DNA of 64,000 nucleotides from DASXYG01 sp036502625 (GTDB taxonomy: Bacteria > Actinomycetota > Actinomycetes > Streptosporangiales > Streptosporangiaceae), in contig DASXYG010000041.1 in the NCBI GenBank assembly GCA_036502625.1, positions 82,426 through 146,425 on the forward strand, given 5' to 3'. The position numbers and the translations under genes are program-made. This document shows, one piece after another, positions 8,004-16,126 of the stretch; the stretch's first letter is position 1, and each line of letters opens with the position of its first letter. The notes beneath the pieces were generated by a model that was not told where the DNA came from, did not search any database, and saw only the letters and a list, made by a program, of their open reading frames with translations.

Positions 8004-8429
8004 TCACCGCACGCGCGTGTAGTGGAAGTCGAGGTCGTGCTCCCAGCCGCCGCCGTCGACGGCCTTCTCCCAGGTGCCGTCGATCGTGTCGTCGGCGAAC
8101 AGCGCCTCGAAGCGCTGCTGGAAGCCTGGCGCGTTCCGCCAGAACGTCCAGTAGCGCCCGTCGAAGCCCATTCCGTAGACGCGGGAGACGCCGCGTGAGT
8201 CGTAGTGGAACGCGGTGTACGCCTCGCCGGAGTCGTCCCGGCTGATGATCAGCGTGGCGCTCGGCGCGGGCTCGGGCGCCGCGGAGTGGAACCGCAGGAA
8301 CGCGCCGCCCTCCAGCCACTCGAACGTCGCGCGCCCCGGGCCTCCGGGGAACCCGGGCACCGTGACGTCCCAGTCCCCGATGAACACCTCGAGCTCCCGG
8401 AGCACCGGGTTCGGCGGCAGCGGCGCCAT
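8004..8429 (-). CDS. Conserved protein, DUF1579-like beta-barrel
   Basis: A 141-residue soluble protein. The opening NPVLRELEVFIGDWDV and later WLEGGAFLRFHS are typical of small lipocalin-like DUF1579/heme-binding-like barrels; no catalytic residues are evident. ATG at 8429 has an excellent AGGAGGG ribosome site; a longer frame to 8465 lacks one. It is a single gene between the DsbA-like unit and the divergent quinone reductase. Function is unknown; family placement rests on overall sequence feel rather than a diagnostic motif. Confidence 0.7.
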   Translation of the reverse strand: MAPLPPNPVLRELEVFIGDWDVTVPGFPGGPGRATFEWLEGGAFLRFHSAAPEPAPSATLIISRDDSGEAYTAFHYDSRGVSRVYGMGFDGRYWTFWRNAPGFQQRFEALFADDTIDGTWEKAVDGGGWEHDLDFHYTRVR

Positions 8430-8566
8430 GAGCCCTCCTTCGATCGCGACGAACCGGACGGACATCGTCGCGCGTCCGGGCGTGCCTGTCGCGCCGATTC
8501 GCGGTTCCGTCCGGCGGGGATGGTTAGCCGCGTTGGGCAGACAACGTGCGTCGAATCGGGGGGACC

Positions 8567-9511
8567 ATGCGTGCCGTCGCTGTGTCAGATTTCGCTGCCG
8601 TGCCCGAGCTGATGGATGTGCCCGCGCCGAGCGCGGGCGCCGGGCAGGTGCTCGTACGGCTGCGCGCCGCGTCGTACAACCCGTTCGACCTCAAGGCCGT
8701 CGACGGCATCCTGAAGGACGTCGTGCCGCACCGGTTCCCGATGATCCTCGGCACCGACGGCGCGGGCGAGGTCGAGATGATCGGCGAGGGCGTCACCGGC
8801 TTCCGGCCGGGCGAGCGGGTGTACGGGCAGTTCCTGCACCTCGCGCGCGGGCTCGGCAGCTACGCCGAATACGGCGTGGTCGACGCCGCGGGCCCGCTGG
8901 CCAAGATGCCGGAGGGCATGCTGTTCGAGCAGGCGGCCGCCGTCCCCACGGCGAGCATGACGGCGCACACCCTGATCGAGGCCGCGCGCGTGGACGAGGG
9001 CCAGACCGTGCTGATCGTCGGCGCCACCGGCGGCGTCGGCCAGTCCGCGATCCAGCTCGCCGCCGACCAGGGCGCCGCCGTGATCGCCACCGCGCCCGCC
9101 GACGAGGCCGACGTGCTCCGCTATCTGGGCGCCGCCGAGACCGTCGACCACACGGCGGGGCCCGTCGCCGACCAGGTCCTCGCCGCCCACCCCAACGGCG
9201 TCGACGCGGTCCTCGACCTGGTCTCGCCCCCCGACCGGATCGCCTCCGTGGCCTCCGTCGTACGCCCGGGCGGCGCGATCGCCAGCACCATCGGCGCGCT
9301 CGACCCGGACACCCTGGCCGCCCGCGAGATCCGCGCCGTCAACGTCCAGACCGCGGCGAGCGGACGACTCCTCGGCATCCTCGCCGACATGGTCGACAGC
9401 GACCGGCTCCGCATCCGCATCCAGGCCCAGGTGCCGCTCGCCGACACGCCCGCGCTGCTGAAGGACATCCGTACGGCACCGGCGCGCGGTAAGACCGTGA
9501 TCACGATCTGA
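8567..9511 (+). CDS. NADP-dependent zinc-less quinone oxidoreductase (MDR family)
   Basis: A 314-residue medium-chain reductase. The N-terminal GroES-like domain contains YNPFDLKAVDG and GTDGAGEVE; the Rossmann domain has VLIVGATGGVGQSAIQLA, the NADPH loop of quinone reductases. Zinc-binding cysteines of alcohol dehydrogenases are absent. ATG at 8567 follows a GGGGGG run three bases upstream and starts with the family's MRAVAV. Such enzymes reduce quinones or enones. It is monocistronic; its 3' end overlaps the convergent PPOX gene by 11 bp. Confidence 0.85.
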   Translation: MRAVAVSDFAAVPELMDVPAPSAGAGQVLVRLRAASYNPFDLKAVDGILKDVVPHRFPMILGTDGAGEVEMIGEGVTGFRPGERVYGQFLHLARGLGSYAEYGVVDAAGPLAKMPEGMLFEQAAAVPTASMTAHTLIEAARVDEGQTVLIVGATGGVGQSAIQLAADQGAAVIATAPADEADVLRYLGAAETVDHTAGPVADQVLAAHPNGVDAVLDLVSPPDRIASVASVVRPGGAIASTIGALDPDTLAAREIRAVNVQTAASGRLLGILADMVDSDRLRIRIQAQVPLADTPALLKDIRTAPARGKTVITI

Positions 9512-9911
9512 CGTACGCGGACAGGATGCGGCCGGTGACCCGCTGGCAGCCGATGCGCACGTAGTGATCCGTGCACTTGCCGGCCAGCGGCAGGGCGCGG
9601 AGGCGGCGGAGGGTCCGGTCGTCGGTCGCCCGCGCCGACCGGCCCACCACCACGACCGACCACCCGTCCGGCGAATCCGGATCCACGTGGTCGATCTCGA
9701 ACGCCACGACGGCGTCGCGGACGCCCCTGTCCAGCCGTGAGCCCGGCGCCGTACGGAGCACGATGTACTCCCCGTCGAGCACGTAGCCGACCGGCGTCAC
9801 GGCGGGAAGCGCGCCGCGCGTGTAGACGACCCGCCCGACGAGCGTGTTGCGCAGCAGGTTGAGGCATTGCGCGCGCGTCAGGACGGCGTCGTCTCCCGGG
9901 TAGCCGCTCAT
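9501..9911 (-). CDS. Pyridoxamine 5'-phosphate oxidase family protein
   Basis: A 136-residue FMN- or F420-type split-barrel protein. CLNLLRNTLVGRVVYT followed by LPAVTPVGYVLDGEYIVLRT is the family's first two strands with the cofactor-phosphate contact region, and GWSVVVVGRSARAT the later strands. Actinobacterial members include FMN proteins and F420-dependent reductases; the residues visible do not decide which. ATG at 9911 begins SGYPGDDAVLTRAQC. It lies downstream of and in line with the SDR gene (75-bp gap) and may share its transcript. Confidence 0.78.
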   Translation of the reverse strand: MSGYPGDDAVLTRAQCLNLLRNTLVGRVVYTRGALPAVTPVGYVLDGEYIVLRTAPGSRLDRGVRDAVVAFEIDHVDPDSPDGWSVVVVGRSARATDDRTLRRLRALPLAGKCTDHYVRIGCQRVTGRILSAYVRS

Positions 9912-9985
9912 GGCAACGACGGTGGCCCGCGCGGCGGCGCGTGCGGTGGCCCGAAGGTCCCGCCCGTACGGGACGGAGGACTCCG

Positions 9986-10765
9986 TTACGGGAAGTAACG
10001 GCGGACGCTGGGGTGGTCCTGGCCGCCGTCCACGTGGATGTCCGCGCCGTTGATCCCCCCGGCGCGCGCGGACAGCAGGAAGCACGCCGCGTCGACGACC
10101 TCCTCCAGCGCGACCAGCCGCCCGGCCGGGAAGTCGGCGCGCGCGAACTCCGCCAGGCCCTCCGGGTTCGCCTCGCCGAACCGCGCCCAGCCGCCGCCGG
10201 GGAACAGCACGGAGCCGGGGCTGAGCGCGTTGACGCGGATGCCGCGCGGGCCGAGTTCCGCGCCGAGCGCCGCCGCGAGGTGGATCTCCGCCGCCTTGGC
10301 CGCGCCGTACGACGACTTGGGGCCCACCTTCCACCCGGTGATCGACGCGATGATCAACGCCGCGCCGCCGCCGCGCTCCAGGTGGGGCGTTGCCGCGCGG
10401 ATGAGGTTCGCGGCGTGCAGCACGTTGATCGCGAACGTGTCCGCCCAGTCCTCCGGGGTGGAGTCGAGGAGGTCGCCGCCGGTCGAGCCGCCCGCGTTCG
10501 CCACCACGAGGTCGAGGCCGCCGAACGCGTCCGCGCCGGCCTGGACCGTACGGGCCAGGGCCGCCGGGTCGGTGACGTCGGTGGTGAAGCCGTACGCCGT
10601 GCCGCCGCCGCGCAGGTCGCTCACGGCCGACTCCAGGCGGTCGGGGTCGCGGCCGCAGATCGCGACGGCGGCGCCCTCGGCGATCAGGCCGCGGGCGATG
10701 CCGAGCCCGATGCCCGCCGAGCCGCCGGTGATGAGCGCGCGCTTGCCGCCGAGACCCAGGTCCAT
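9986..10765 (-). CDS. Short-chain dehydrogenase/reductase
   Basis: A 259-residue classical SDR. ITGGSAGIGLGIA is the dinucleotide-binding TGxxxGxG loop, VANAGG the NNAG equivalent, and the catalytic residues appear as Ser in IIASITGW and YGAAK (YxxxK). The C-terminal HVDGGQ is typical of bacterial oxidoreductases of the FabG group. ATG at 10765 starts MDLGLGGKRALITGG. It is divergent from the TPP riboswitch and hydroxylase transcription unit. The substrate is unknown. Confidence 0.86.
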   Translation of the reverse strand: MDLGLGGKRALITGGSAGIGLGIARGLIAEGAAVAICGRDPDRLESAVSDLRGGGTAYGFTTDVTDPAALARTVQAGADAFGGLDLVVANAGGSTGGDLLDSTPEDWADTFAINVLHAANLIRAATPHLERGGGAALIIASITGWKVGPKSSYGAAKAAEIHLAAALGAELGPRGIRVNALSPGSVLFPGGGWARFGEANPEGLAEFARADFPAGRLVALEEVVDAACFLLSARAGGINGADIHVDGGQDHPSVRRYFP

Positions 10766-10843
10766 ACGGCGATCCTCGCACCGGTCGCGGGACCTTCGGC
10801 CCTTGGGGCCCACACCGCGCCGGTGGAGCATCGAGGTGTGCTC

Positions 10844-10980
10844 GCGAGGTGGGTGGGGGAGCCGTACCGGTGATCCCCCGGGGCGAGCCCGGGGTCGATC
10901 CCGTCGAACGGCTGAGAGGCCTGAGATGGCGACCCCCACGACCTGATCCGGTTCATACCGGCGTAGGGAACCCATCTCGC
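10844..10980 (+). promoter_or_regulatory. TPP (THI-box) riboswitch
   Basis: All core elements of the thiamin pyrophosphate aptamer are present in order. P1 pairs 10844-10854 with 10970-10980 over 11 bp (one G-U). The pyrimidine-sensing CTGAGAG is at 10912-10918, the P3 side hairpin has arms CCCCGGG/CCCGGGG at 10876-10894, and the pyrophosphate-sensing ACCTGATCCGG with ATACCGGCGTAGGGAA lies at 10940-10969. The fold is on the plus strand, reading toward the FAD hydroxylase at 11052. In other bacteria this aptamer controls thiamin genes; none is visible here, which makes the location odd. I see no clear terminator hairpin after P1, so a translational mechanism or a relic is possible. Confidence 0.92.
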
Positions 10981-11014
10981 GGGCGTCAGCATGCGGTGGC
11001 CGGGGTGCATCCGT

Positions 11015-11044
11015 TTGACGGAGTGAATACTCACTCCGTACGCT
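11015..11044 (+). promoter_or_regulatory. Promoter and palindromic operator of FAD hydroxylase
   Basis: TTGACG at 11015-11020 and TACGCT at 11039-11044 are an 18-bp-spaced sigma-70-like pair. A perfect palindrome, arms ACGGAGTGA and TCACTCCGT around ATAC, covers 11018-11039, filling the spacer. The predicted start of transcription falls at or within a few bases of the ATG at 11052, so the mRNA from this promoter would be leaderless and would not contain the riboswitch. A TetR-type repressor is the likely binder; none is adjacent. Confidence 0.6.
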
Positions 11045-11051
11045 CGCCGCC

Positions 11052-12734
11052 ATGGAGACCCCAGACGCGCACGCACGTCCGTCCGAGTCCGCCGACGTCC
11101 TGGTGATCGGCGGCGGCACCGTCGGCCTGTCCGCCGCGCTGTTCCTCGCAGGCCACGGAGCCCGGGTCACGGTCGCGGAGCGACGGGCGGGAATGTCCGC
11201 GCACCCGCGCGCCGCCGGCGTGAACCCCCGCGGCATGGAGCTGTTCAGGTCCGCCGGCGTCGAGGACGCGATCCGCGCCGCGACCCCGCAGCGCACCCCC
11301 GGCGCGGGCGTGGTCACCGTGCCGGTCCTGCTCGGCGCCGACCTCCGCGCGGCGCCGCGCACGGCCGTCGTGCCGCCGGCAGCCGACGGCTCCGCGGGGC
11401 TCACCCCGGTCGAGGGCGCCACCGCCAGCCAGGACCGGCTTGACCCCGTCATCCACGCGGCGGCCGTCCGCCACGGCGCGGACATCCGGTTCGGCGTGGA
11501 GGCCGCCGTCACCGCGCAGGACGACGACGGCGTGACGGCCGAGGTCACCGACCGCGCCACCGGCGAACGCCGCACCGTGCGCGCCCGCTACGCGATCGCC
11601 GCCGACGGTGCGCGCAGCCGCGTCCGCACCGCCCTCGGCATCGCCATGGACGGGCCCGGTGAGCTGGGCGGCGCCATGATCAGCGTGCTGTTCCGCGCGC
11701 GACTGCCCGGCATCGACGGCGATCCGGGCTTCGCGATGTGCGTGGTCGACCACCCCGAGGCGCCCGGCATCCTCATCCCTGTGGACGGCGACCGCTGGCT
11801 CTTCCACATCGGCTTCGACCCCGCCGACGGCACCACCCCCGACGACTACCCGGCCGACCGCTGCCGCGCGCACATCCGGACGGCCATCGGGGTGCCGGAC
11901 CTCGACCTCGCGATCGACGGCATCCTGCCGTGGCAGTCCACCGCGCACACCGCGGAGCGGTTCCGCGCCGGGCGGGTGCTCCTCATGGGCGACGCCGCGC
12001 ACGTCGTGCCGCCGGTCGGCGGGTTCGGCCTGAACACCGGCATCGCCGACGCGTACGACCTGGGCTGGAAGCTGCCGCTGGTGCTTTCCGGGCGCGCCGG
12101 CGACGCGCTGCTCGACAGCTACGACACCGAGCGCCGCGCCGCCGCCAGGTTCACCATGGAGCAGTCGCTGATCCGCGGCACCCACCGCGAGCTGCACTGG
12201 GACATCCGCCCCGAACGCGCCGCCGACCGCGCACGCGCCGGCATGGCGAGCCTCGCCGTCATGCTGTTCGGCCAGCGGTACGCGTCCGGCGCGGTCATCG
12301 GCGCGCCCGGCGACCGGCCCATGGAGGACCCGCGCCTCGACGGCGCGCCCGGCTCGCGCCTTCCCCACCTGTGGACGACGCGCGGCGACGGCACGCGGGT
12401 CTCCACCCTCGACCTCGTGGCGTCCGGCTGGACGCTGCTGACCGGTGCGGACGGCGACGCGTGGCGCGACGCCGCGCGGCACGCCGCCGAGCTGACCGGT
12501 GTGCCCATCGGCGTCCACCGCATCGGCGCGGACGTCCGCGACCCCGACGGCGCCTGGCCGCGCACGACCGGCCTCGCATCAGACGGCGCGCTGCTCGTCC
12601 GGCCCGACGCGTACGTCGCGTGGCGCGCCGAATCCGCGCCCGGCGACCCGGCGGGCGCGCTCGACGACGCCATGCGGCGGCTCCTCGGCACGCGCGAACT
12701 TGTGAACGGGCTGGATGTCCGCATGGACCGGTGA
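11052..12734 (+). CDS. FAD-dependent aromatic hydroxylase (PheA/MhpA/TetX group)
   Basis: A 560-residue class A flavoprotein monooxygenase. VLVIGGGTVGLSAALFLAGHGA (about residues 16-37, split here only for naming) is the ADP-binding Rossmann motif, YAIAADGARSRVR the DG fingerprint, and LMGDAAHVVPPVGGFG (about 311-326) the FAD-ribityl GD motif. The last 150 residues match the thioredoxin-like C-terminal domain of phenol-hydroxylase types. Such enzymes hydroxylate phenols or polyketides with NAD(P)H and O2. The upstream region holds both a TPP riboswitch and a separate operator-controlled promoter. Ring-cleaving enzymes near 1 kb could act on its product, but that link is inference. Confidence 0.87.
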   Translation: METPDAHARPSESADVLVIGGGTVGLSAALFLAGHGARVTVAERRAGMSAHPRAAGVNPRGMELFRSAGVEDAIRAATPQRTPGAGVVTVPVLLGADLRAAPRTAVVPPAADGSAGLTPVEGATASQDRLDPVIHAAAVRHGADIRFGVEAAVTAQDDDGVTAEVTDRATGERRTVRARYAIAADGARSRVRTALGIAMDGPGELGGAMISVLFRARLPGIDGDPGFAMCVVDHPEAPGILIPVDGDRWLFHIGFDPADGTTPDDYPADRCRAHIRTAIGVPDLDLAIDGILPWQSTAHTAERFRAGRVLLMGDAAHVVPPVGGFGLNTGIADAYDLGWKLPLVLSGRAGDALLDSYDTERRAAARFTMEQSLIRGTHRELHWDIRPERAADRARAGMASLAVMLFGQRYASGAVIGAPGDRPMEDPRLDGAPGSRLPHLWTTRGDGTRVSTLDLVASGWTLLTGADGDAWRDAARHAAELTGVPIGVHRIGADVRDPDGAWPRTTGLASDGALLVRPDAYVAWRAESAPGDPAGALDDAMRRLLGTRELVNGLDVRMDR

Positions 12735-12889
12735 GCCGACGACCTGCGCACCCGCCGCTGCTACTAGGCTTGGCCGTGAGACGGCGACGACCGTTATGCT
12801 GAGTTTGCGGAACAGCCCACATATCTCATTTGTTGACCGCCCACTCTCGTGGGAGACGGCCGGTGGTGGGTGCGCTTTGGGAGGTTGAC

Positions 12890-13243
12890 GTGGCGGACAT
12901 TCCCGGGATCGTCTTTCAGGAGCCGGGCGGCGGTGAGCCGGGCAAGCCGGAGAAGACGCGCGGCGCCAAGAAGGCCCCGAAGCCCGCGTCCGCGCCGGTA
13001 GCGGAGCGTCCCGTCGTGGAACCCGTCGAGGAAGCGGCGCCCGCCGCCGCCCCTGAGGCGTCCGGCGAACCGGCGTCCCGCCGCCGCCCCGCCGTGCGGA
13101 AGGCGCAGGGCCAGACGTTTCCTGTGCATGTCGTGAGGCCGCATCCGCTCGCTTTCGAACGCGCGCAGGAAATCATCGAAGAGAACGACAGCTACACAAA
13201 AATTCTCCCCGGCGACGAACCGGGCACGGTTATCGTCCGCTGA
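12890..13243 (+). CDS. Conserved protein of unknown function with Ala/Pro-rich linker
   Basis: About 117 residues. GTG at 12890 has GGGAGG five bases upstream. The N-terminus ADIPGIVFQEPGG is followed by a low-complexity Lys/Ala/Pro/Glu region (about residues 15-75), and a compact conserved-looking end containing FPVHVVRPHPLAFERAQEIIEENDS (cited only as two parts: FPVHVVRPHPLAFERA and QEIIEENDS) and ILPGDEPGTVIVR. No known domain is recognised. The hydrophilic linker suggests a tether between two interaction segments. It is monocistronic and convergent with the kinase operon. Confidence 0.6.
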   Translation: MADIPGIVFQEPGGGEPGKPEKTRGAKKAPKPASAPVAERPVVEPVEEAAPAAAPEASGEPASRRRPAVRKAQGQTFPVHVVRPHPLAFERAQEIIEENDSYTKILPGDEPGTVIVR

Positions 13244-13258
13244 TTCTCCGCATTTCCT

Positions 13259-13275
13259 CCGGGGGTTTCCCCCCG
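13259..13275. terminator. Possible short hairpin between convergent genes
   Basis: GGGGG at 13261-13265 and CCCCC at 13269-13273 flank TTT. It lies between the small plus-strand protein and the convergent kinase gene. The stem is short and there is no T-tract, so termination is uncertain. Confidence 0.3.
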
Positions 13276-13309
13276 TTCACCCGTTAAGCCCTGTGCCGGC
13301 AATCCGCGT

Positions 13310-15364
13310 CTAGCCATCGGCCGTGGCGCGTGCGGCCTGGAGGGCCTGGCCGACCCGTGTCCGCTCTTCGGTGACCGGGCGCTGGGCGTCGCGCTGCTCC
13401 GCGTCCAGGCGCGCCAGCGCGCGCGTCAGATCCTCGCGCGGCCCGTGCGCGTCCGCGTGCGAGCGCGCCCGCGTGAGGGCCTCGCGTACGGAGGCCAGCC
13501 GCGGGGCGTACCGCGCGTCCAGGTCGGCCTCGTCGCCGGGCGGGAGGCGGGTCGGCTGGTCGCGGCGGGCGAGCGTGACGTGCCGGTTGCGCCACCATTC
13601 CAGGCGCCGCGCCTTCGCCTCGCCGATGCCCGTCACCTTGATCTCCGTGCCGTCCGGCCGCTGGATGTACGGCACCTGCAGCGGCCGCGCGCCCGGCGCC
13701 GACCGGTGCCCGGCCCGGTAGACGATCCCGGAGAAGTCCGACGGCCGGGTGATCCCCGCCGCCTTCAGATGCACGATGTCCAGCGTGCTGAGCCCGTCCA
13801 CCTCGCGCGGCGCCAGCACCACGGACGCCAGCCGCTCCGCCACATGCGCCGCCTGCCGCGCTGCCAGCAGCCGGAACCCCTCGTCCCGCCGCTCCCCCTC
13901 GATCCCGGCGAGCTCCGCGGCGAGCTCGTCGCGCCGCCGCACCCGCCCCGCGACCTCCGCGTCGAAGGCGGCCCGCGCCTCCCGCCGCCGCACCTCGTAC
14001 GCCGCCCCGATCTCCTTCACCCGCGCGTCCAGCTCATCGCGCCGCCGCTCCAACCCCCCGACCCGCGCACCCCCGCCGGCCGTCCCCGAAACGCCGCGCC
14101 GGTACAGCACGTACGCCACCCCGCCGCACACGGCGAGCCCCGCCACACCTCCGAGGGCGACCCCGGCGGCGCCCGTCCCGATGCCCGCGCCGGCCGCCAC
14201 CAGGCCCGCCACCGCCAGCGCGACAAGCACCCGCAGCGCCCACACCATGGCCGACCCGCGCGCCGCGCCGCCCCCCTCGGCCACCGGTCCGGCATCGGCC
14301 CCGGCGCCCACCCCCGCGGCCTCCTCCGCCCCGCCCGTCGCCGGTCGCGCCGCGATGCGGCCGCTCAGCCACGCGGGAAGCGTGGACGCGGGCGCGGCGG
14401 CGCTCGCGGGCCCGGCATCCGCGGGCGCGGGAGCCGCGGCGGCGGCCTTGGGGGGAGCGGCCGTACGGGCGGTGGGGTCCGGCATCGCCTCCAGGGGCAG
14501 CGGCAGGCAGTCGCGGACGAACGTGCCAAGCCCCCGTACGCGTGCGTCGTCGTGCGCGAGGATCTCGGCCAGGTGCTTGGAGGCGAGCGGGTCGGCGAAG
14601 TCGGACTGGTCGAGGAGGAGGTACTCCTCGTGGTCGGGGTTGAAGCGGTCCCACAGCGGCGGGTCGGCGGCGATCGCGCGCAGCGACAAGGAGATCAGGC
14701 GGGCGGAGAAGCGGTCCATGGCGGGGCCGTAGTCGGCGGGGGTGCGGCCGGGCGGCTGGAAGTTGGGGTGGCCCACCTCGTCGGACGGGAGGCCCGCGAG
14801 CCCGGGGAAGTACATGCCGTCGTAGTCGATGATCCGCAGCTCGCCGTCGTCGCGCACCAGGACGTTGCCGTGCTGGAGGTCGCCGTGCGCGATGCCCGCG
14901 GCGGCGAGCTCGGCCACCACGGCGTCGAACCGGTCGGCCAGCCCGTCGAGCGCGTCCGCGCCCCCCGCGTCCACCACGGCGTCCACCCAGCGGGTCAGGG
15001 ACACCGCCTCGATCCAGTCCATCCGCAGGATCGGGTACGCCACCCCCTCCACGCGCACGCCCTCGGGCTGGAACACGAAATCGGTGCCCCACCAGGGCCG
15101 CAGGGCATGCAGCCGGGCGGAGATGAGCTCGTACCGCTGGAGCTGGTGCGGCACGTCGCGGGTGAAGCACTTCACGGCGTACCGCTCGCCGGACGGCGCC
15201 GTCATCGGGAACACCGACGCGAAGTTCCCGGAGATCGGCTTCGGCAGGCCCAGCGCCGTACGCTGCGGCACGGCGTCGCGCAGCACCGGGTCGGTGAAGC
15301 AGCGCCCCGGGTTCTGCACGGCCGCCTGGTACTGCCCGCCCGTCGGCAGCCGGCCGGGCGTCAC
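13310..15364 (-). CDS. TerY-P triad kinase-like protein with TM hairpin, coiled coil and HhH
   Basis: A 684-residue protein. The N-terminal kinase fold has the ATP lysine in YAVKCF (about 65), catalytic HGDLQHGN (161-168) and DYD (181-183) where most kinases have DFG. An Ala/Pro-rich linker (about 300-370) leads to two hydrophobic segments (about 374-423), then a charged coiled coil (about 437-515), and helix-hairpin-helix-like segments (LKAAGITRPSDFSG and VTGIGEAKARRLEWWR, about 534-595). GTG at 15364 overlaps the phosphatase stop (GTGA). Kinase, PP2C phosphatase and TerY-type vWA encoded together form the TerY-P triad, described from comparative genomics as a phosphorylation-based stress system. 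Target and signal are unknown. Confidence 0.85.
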   Translation of the reverse strand: MTPGRLPTGGQYQAAVQNPGRCFTDPVLRDAVPQRTALGLPKPISGNFASVFPMTAPSGERYAVKCFTRDVPHQLQRYELISARLHALRPWWGTDFVFQPEGVRVEGVAYPILRMDWIEAVSLTRWVDAVVDAGGADALDGLADRFDAVVAELAAAGIAHGDLQHGNVLVRDDGELRIIDYDGMYFPGLAGLPSDEVGHPNFQPPGRTPADYGPAMDRFSARLISLSLRAIAADPPLWDRFNPDHEEYLLLDQSDFADPLASKHLAEILAHDDARVRGLGTFVRDCLPLPLEAMPDPTARTAAPPKAAAAAPAPADAGPASAAAPASTLPAWLSGRIAARPATGGAEEAAGVGAGADAGPVAEGGGAARGSAMVWALRVLVALAVAGLVAAGAGIGTGAAGVALGGVAGLAVCGGVAYVLYRRGVSGTAGGGARVGGLERRRDELDARVKEIGAAYEVRRREARAAFDAEVAGRVRRRDELAAELAGIEGERRDEGFRLLAARQAAHVAERLASVVLAPREVDGLSTLDIVHLKAAGITRPSDFSGIVYRAGHRSAPGARPLQVPYIQRPDGTEIKVTGIGEAKARRLEWWRNRHVTLARRDQPTRLPPGDEADLDARYAPRLASVREALTRARSHADAHGPREDLTRALARLDAEQRDAQRPVTEERTRVGQALQAARATADG

Positions 15365-16122
15365 CGCGCCACCCGGACGAGCGTGACGTCGTCGTTGCCC
15401 ATCCGCTCGGCGGTGCGCTCGGCGTCGAGCCAGTCCGCGAACCCGGCGTCGTCCAGGCCGTCGAGCACGTCCCACGGCGGCGCGCCGTCCTCCGTACGGG
15501 CCAGGATCCACGCCGCGAGGGCGTCCGTGCACGCGTAGAGGACGTCGCCGGGCCCGAGCGCGCCGGACCGCAGGAGGACGCGCTCGGCGATCAGCCCGGG
15601 GTCCGCGCCGAGCGTGCCGAGCAGCGGCGGCGCCGTGCCGAACTCCGCGGCGGACTCCACCGGGAACGCGCTGAGCAGCGCGCCGTCGCGCACGTGGAAC
15701 AGGCAGGTGTCGCCGATGGCCGCCGCACGCCAGCCGGGCTCCTCGCCGTCGTCGACCGCGACGGCCAGCAGCGTCGCGAACGCGCCCTTGGCCAGGCCGG
15801 GCCGTTCGTACCAGCGCAGCGGGCGGCCCCGGTCGTCGCGGTCGGCGACGTACGCGGCGACCAGATCCGGCCAGCCGTCGGCGGCAGTGGCCACGGTGGC
15901 GGCGAACCCGGCCGGGTCGTCGTACGCGGGGCCGTCCGCGGCCGCGAACGCCTCCGCCAGCGCGCCCGCCCACCGCCCGGCCAGCATGCTCTCCGACGCG
16001 CCGTCGGCCACCGCCACCCGCAGCCGGCCGGACCCACCGGACGCAGGGGCGAGCCGGTACGCGTCCTCGTACTCGGCTTCGGAGTTGCCCGCCTTGGGTG
16101 CGTGGCGGATGGTCGCGCGCAC
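15361..16122 (-). CDS. PP2C-family protein phosphatase of TerY-P triad
   Basis: A 253-residue PP2C/PPM-like phosphatase. VAVADGAS supplies the metal-binding Asp-Gly, AIGDTCLFHV the GD strand, YACTDALAAW the second Asp, and GNDDVTLVRV the last metal ligand, in the normal order. It is expected to reverse phosphorylation made by the neighbouring kinase. It sits in the middle of a tight operon: four bases after the vWA stop, and its own stop overlaps the kinase GTG. The start is GTG at 16122 (VRATIRHAPK), giving the usual family length. Confidence 0.87.
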   Translation of the reverse strand: MRATIRHAPKAGNSEAEYEDAYRLAPASGGSGRLRVAVADGASESMLAGRWAGALAEAFAAADGPAYDDPAGFAATVATAADGWPDLVAAYVADRDDRGRPLRWYERPGLAKGAFATLLAVAVDDGEEPGWRAAAIGDTCLFHVRDGALLSAFPVESAAEFGTAPPLLGTLGADPGLIAERVLLRSGALGPGDVLYACTDALAAWILARTEDGAPPWDVLDGLDDAGFADWLDAERTAERMGNDDVTLVRVAR

Positions 16123-16126
16123 GGCC

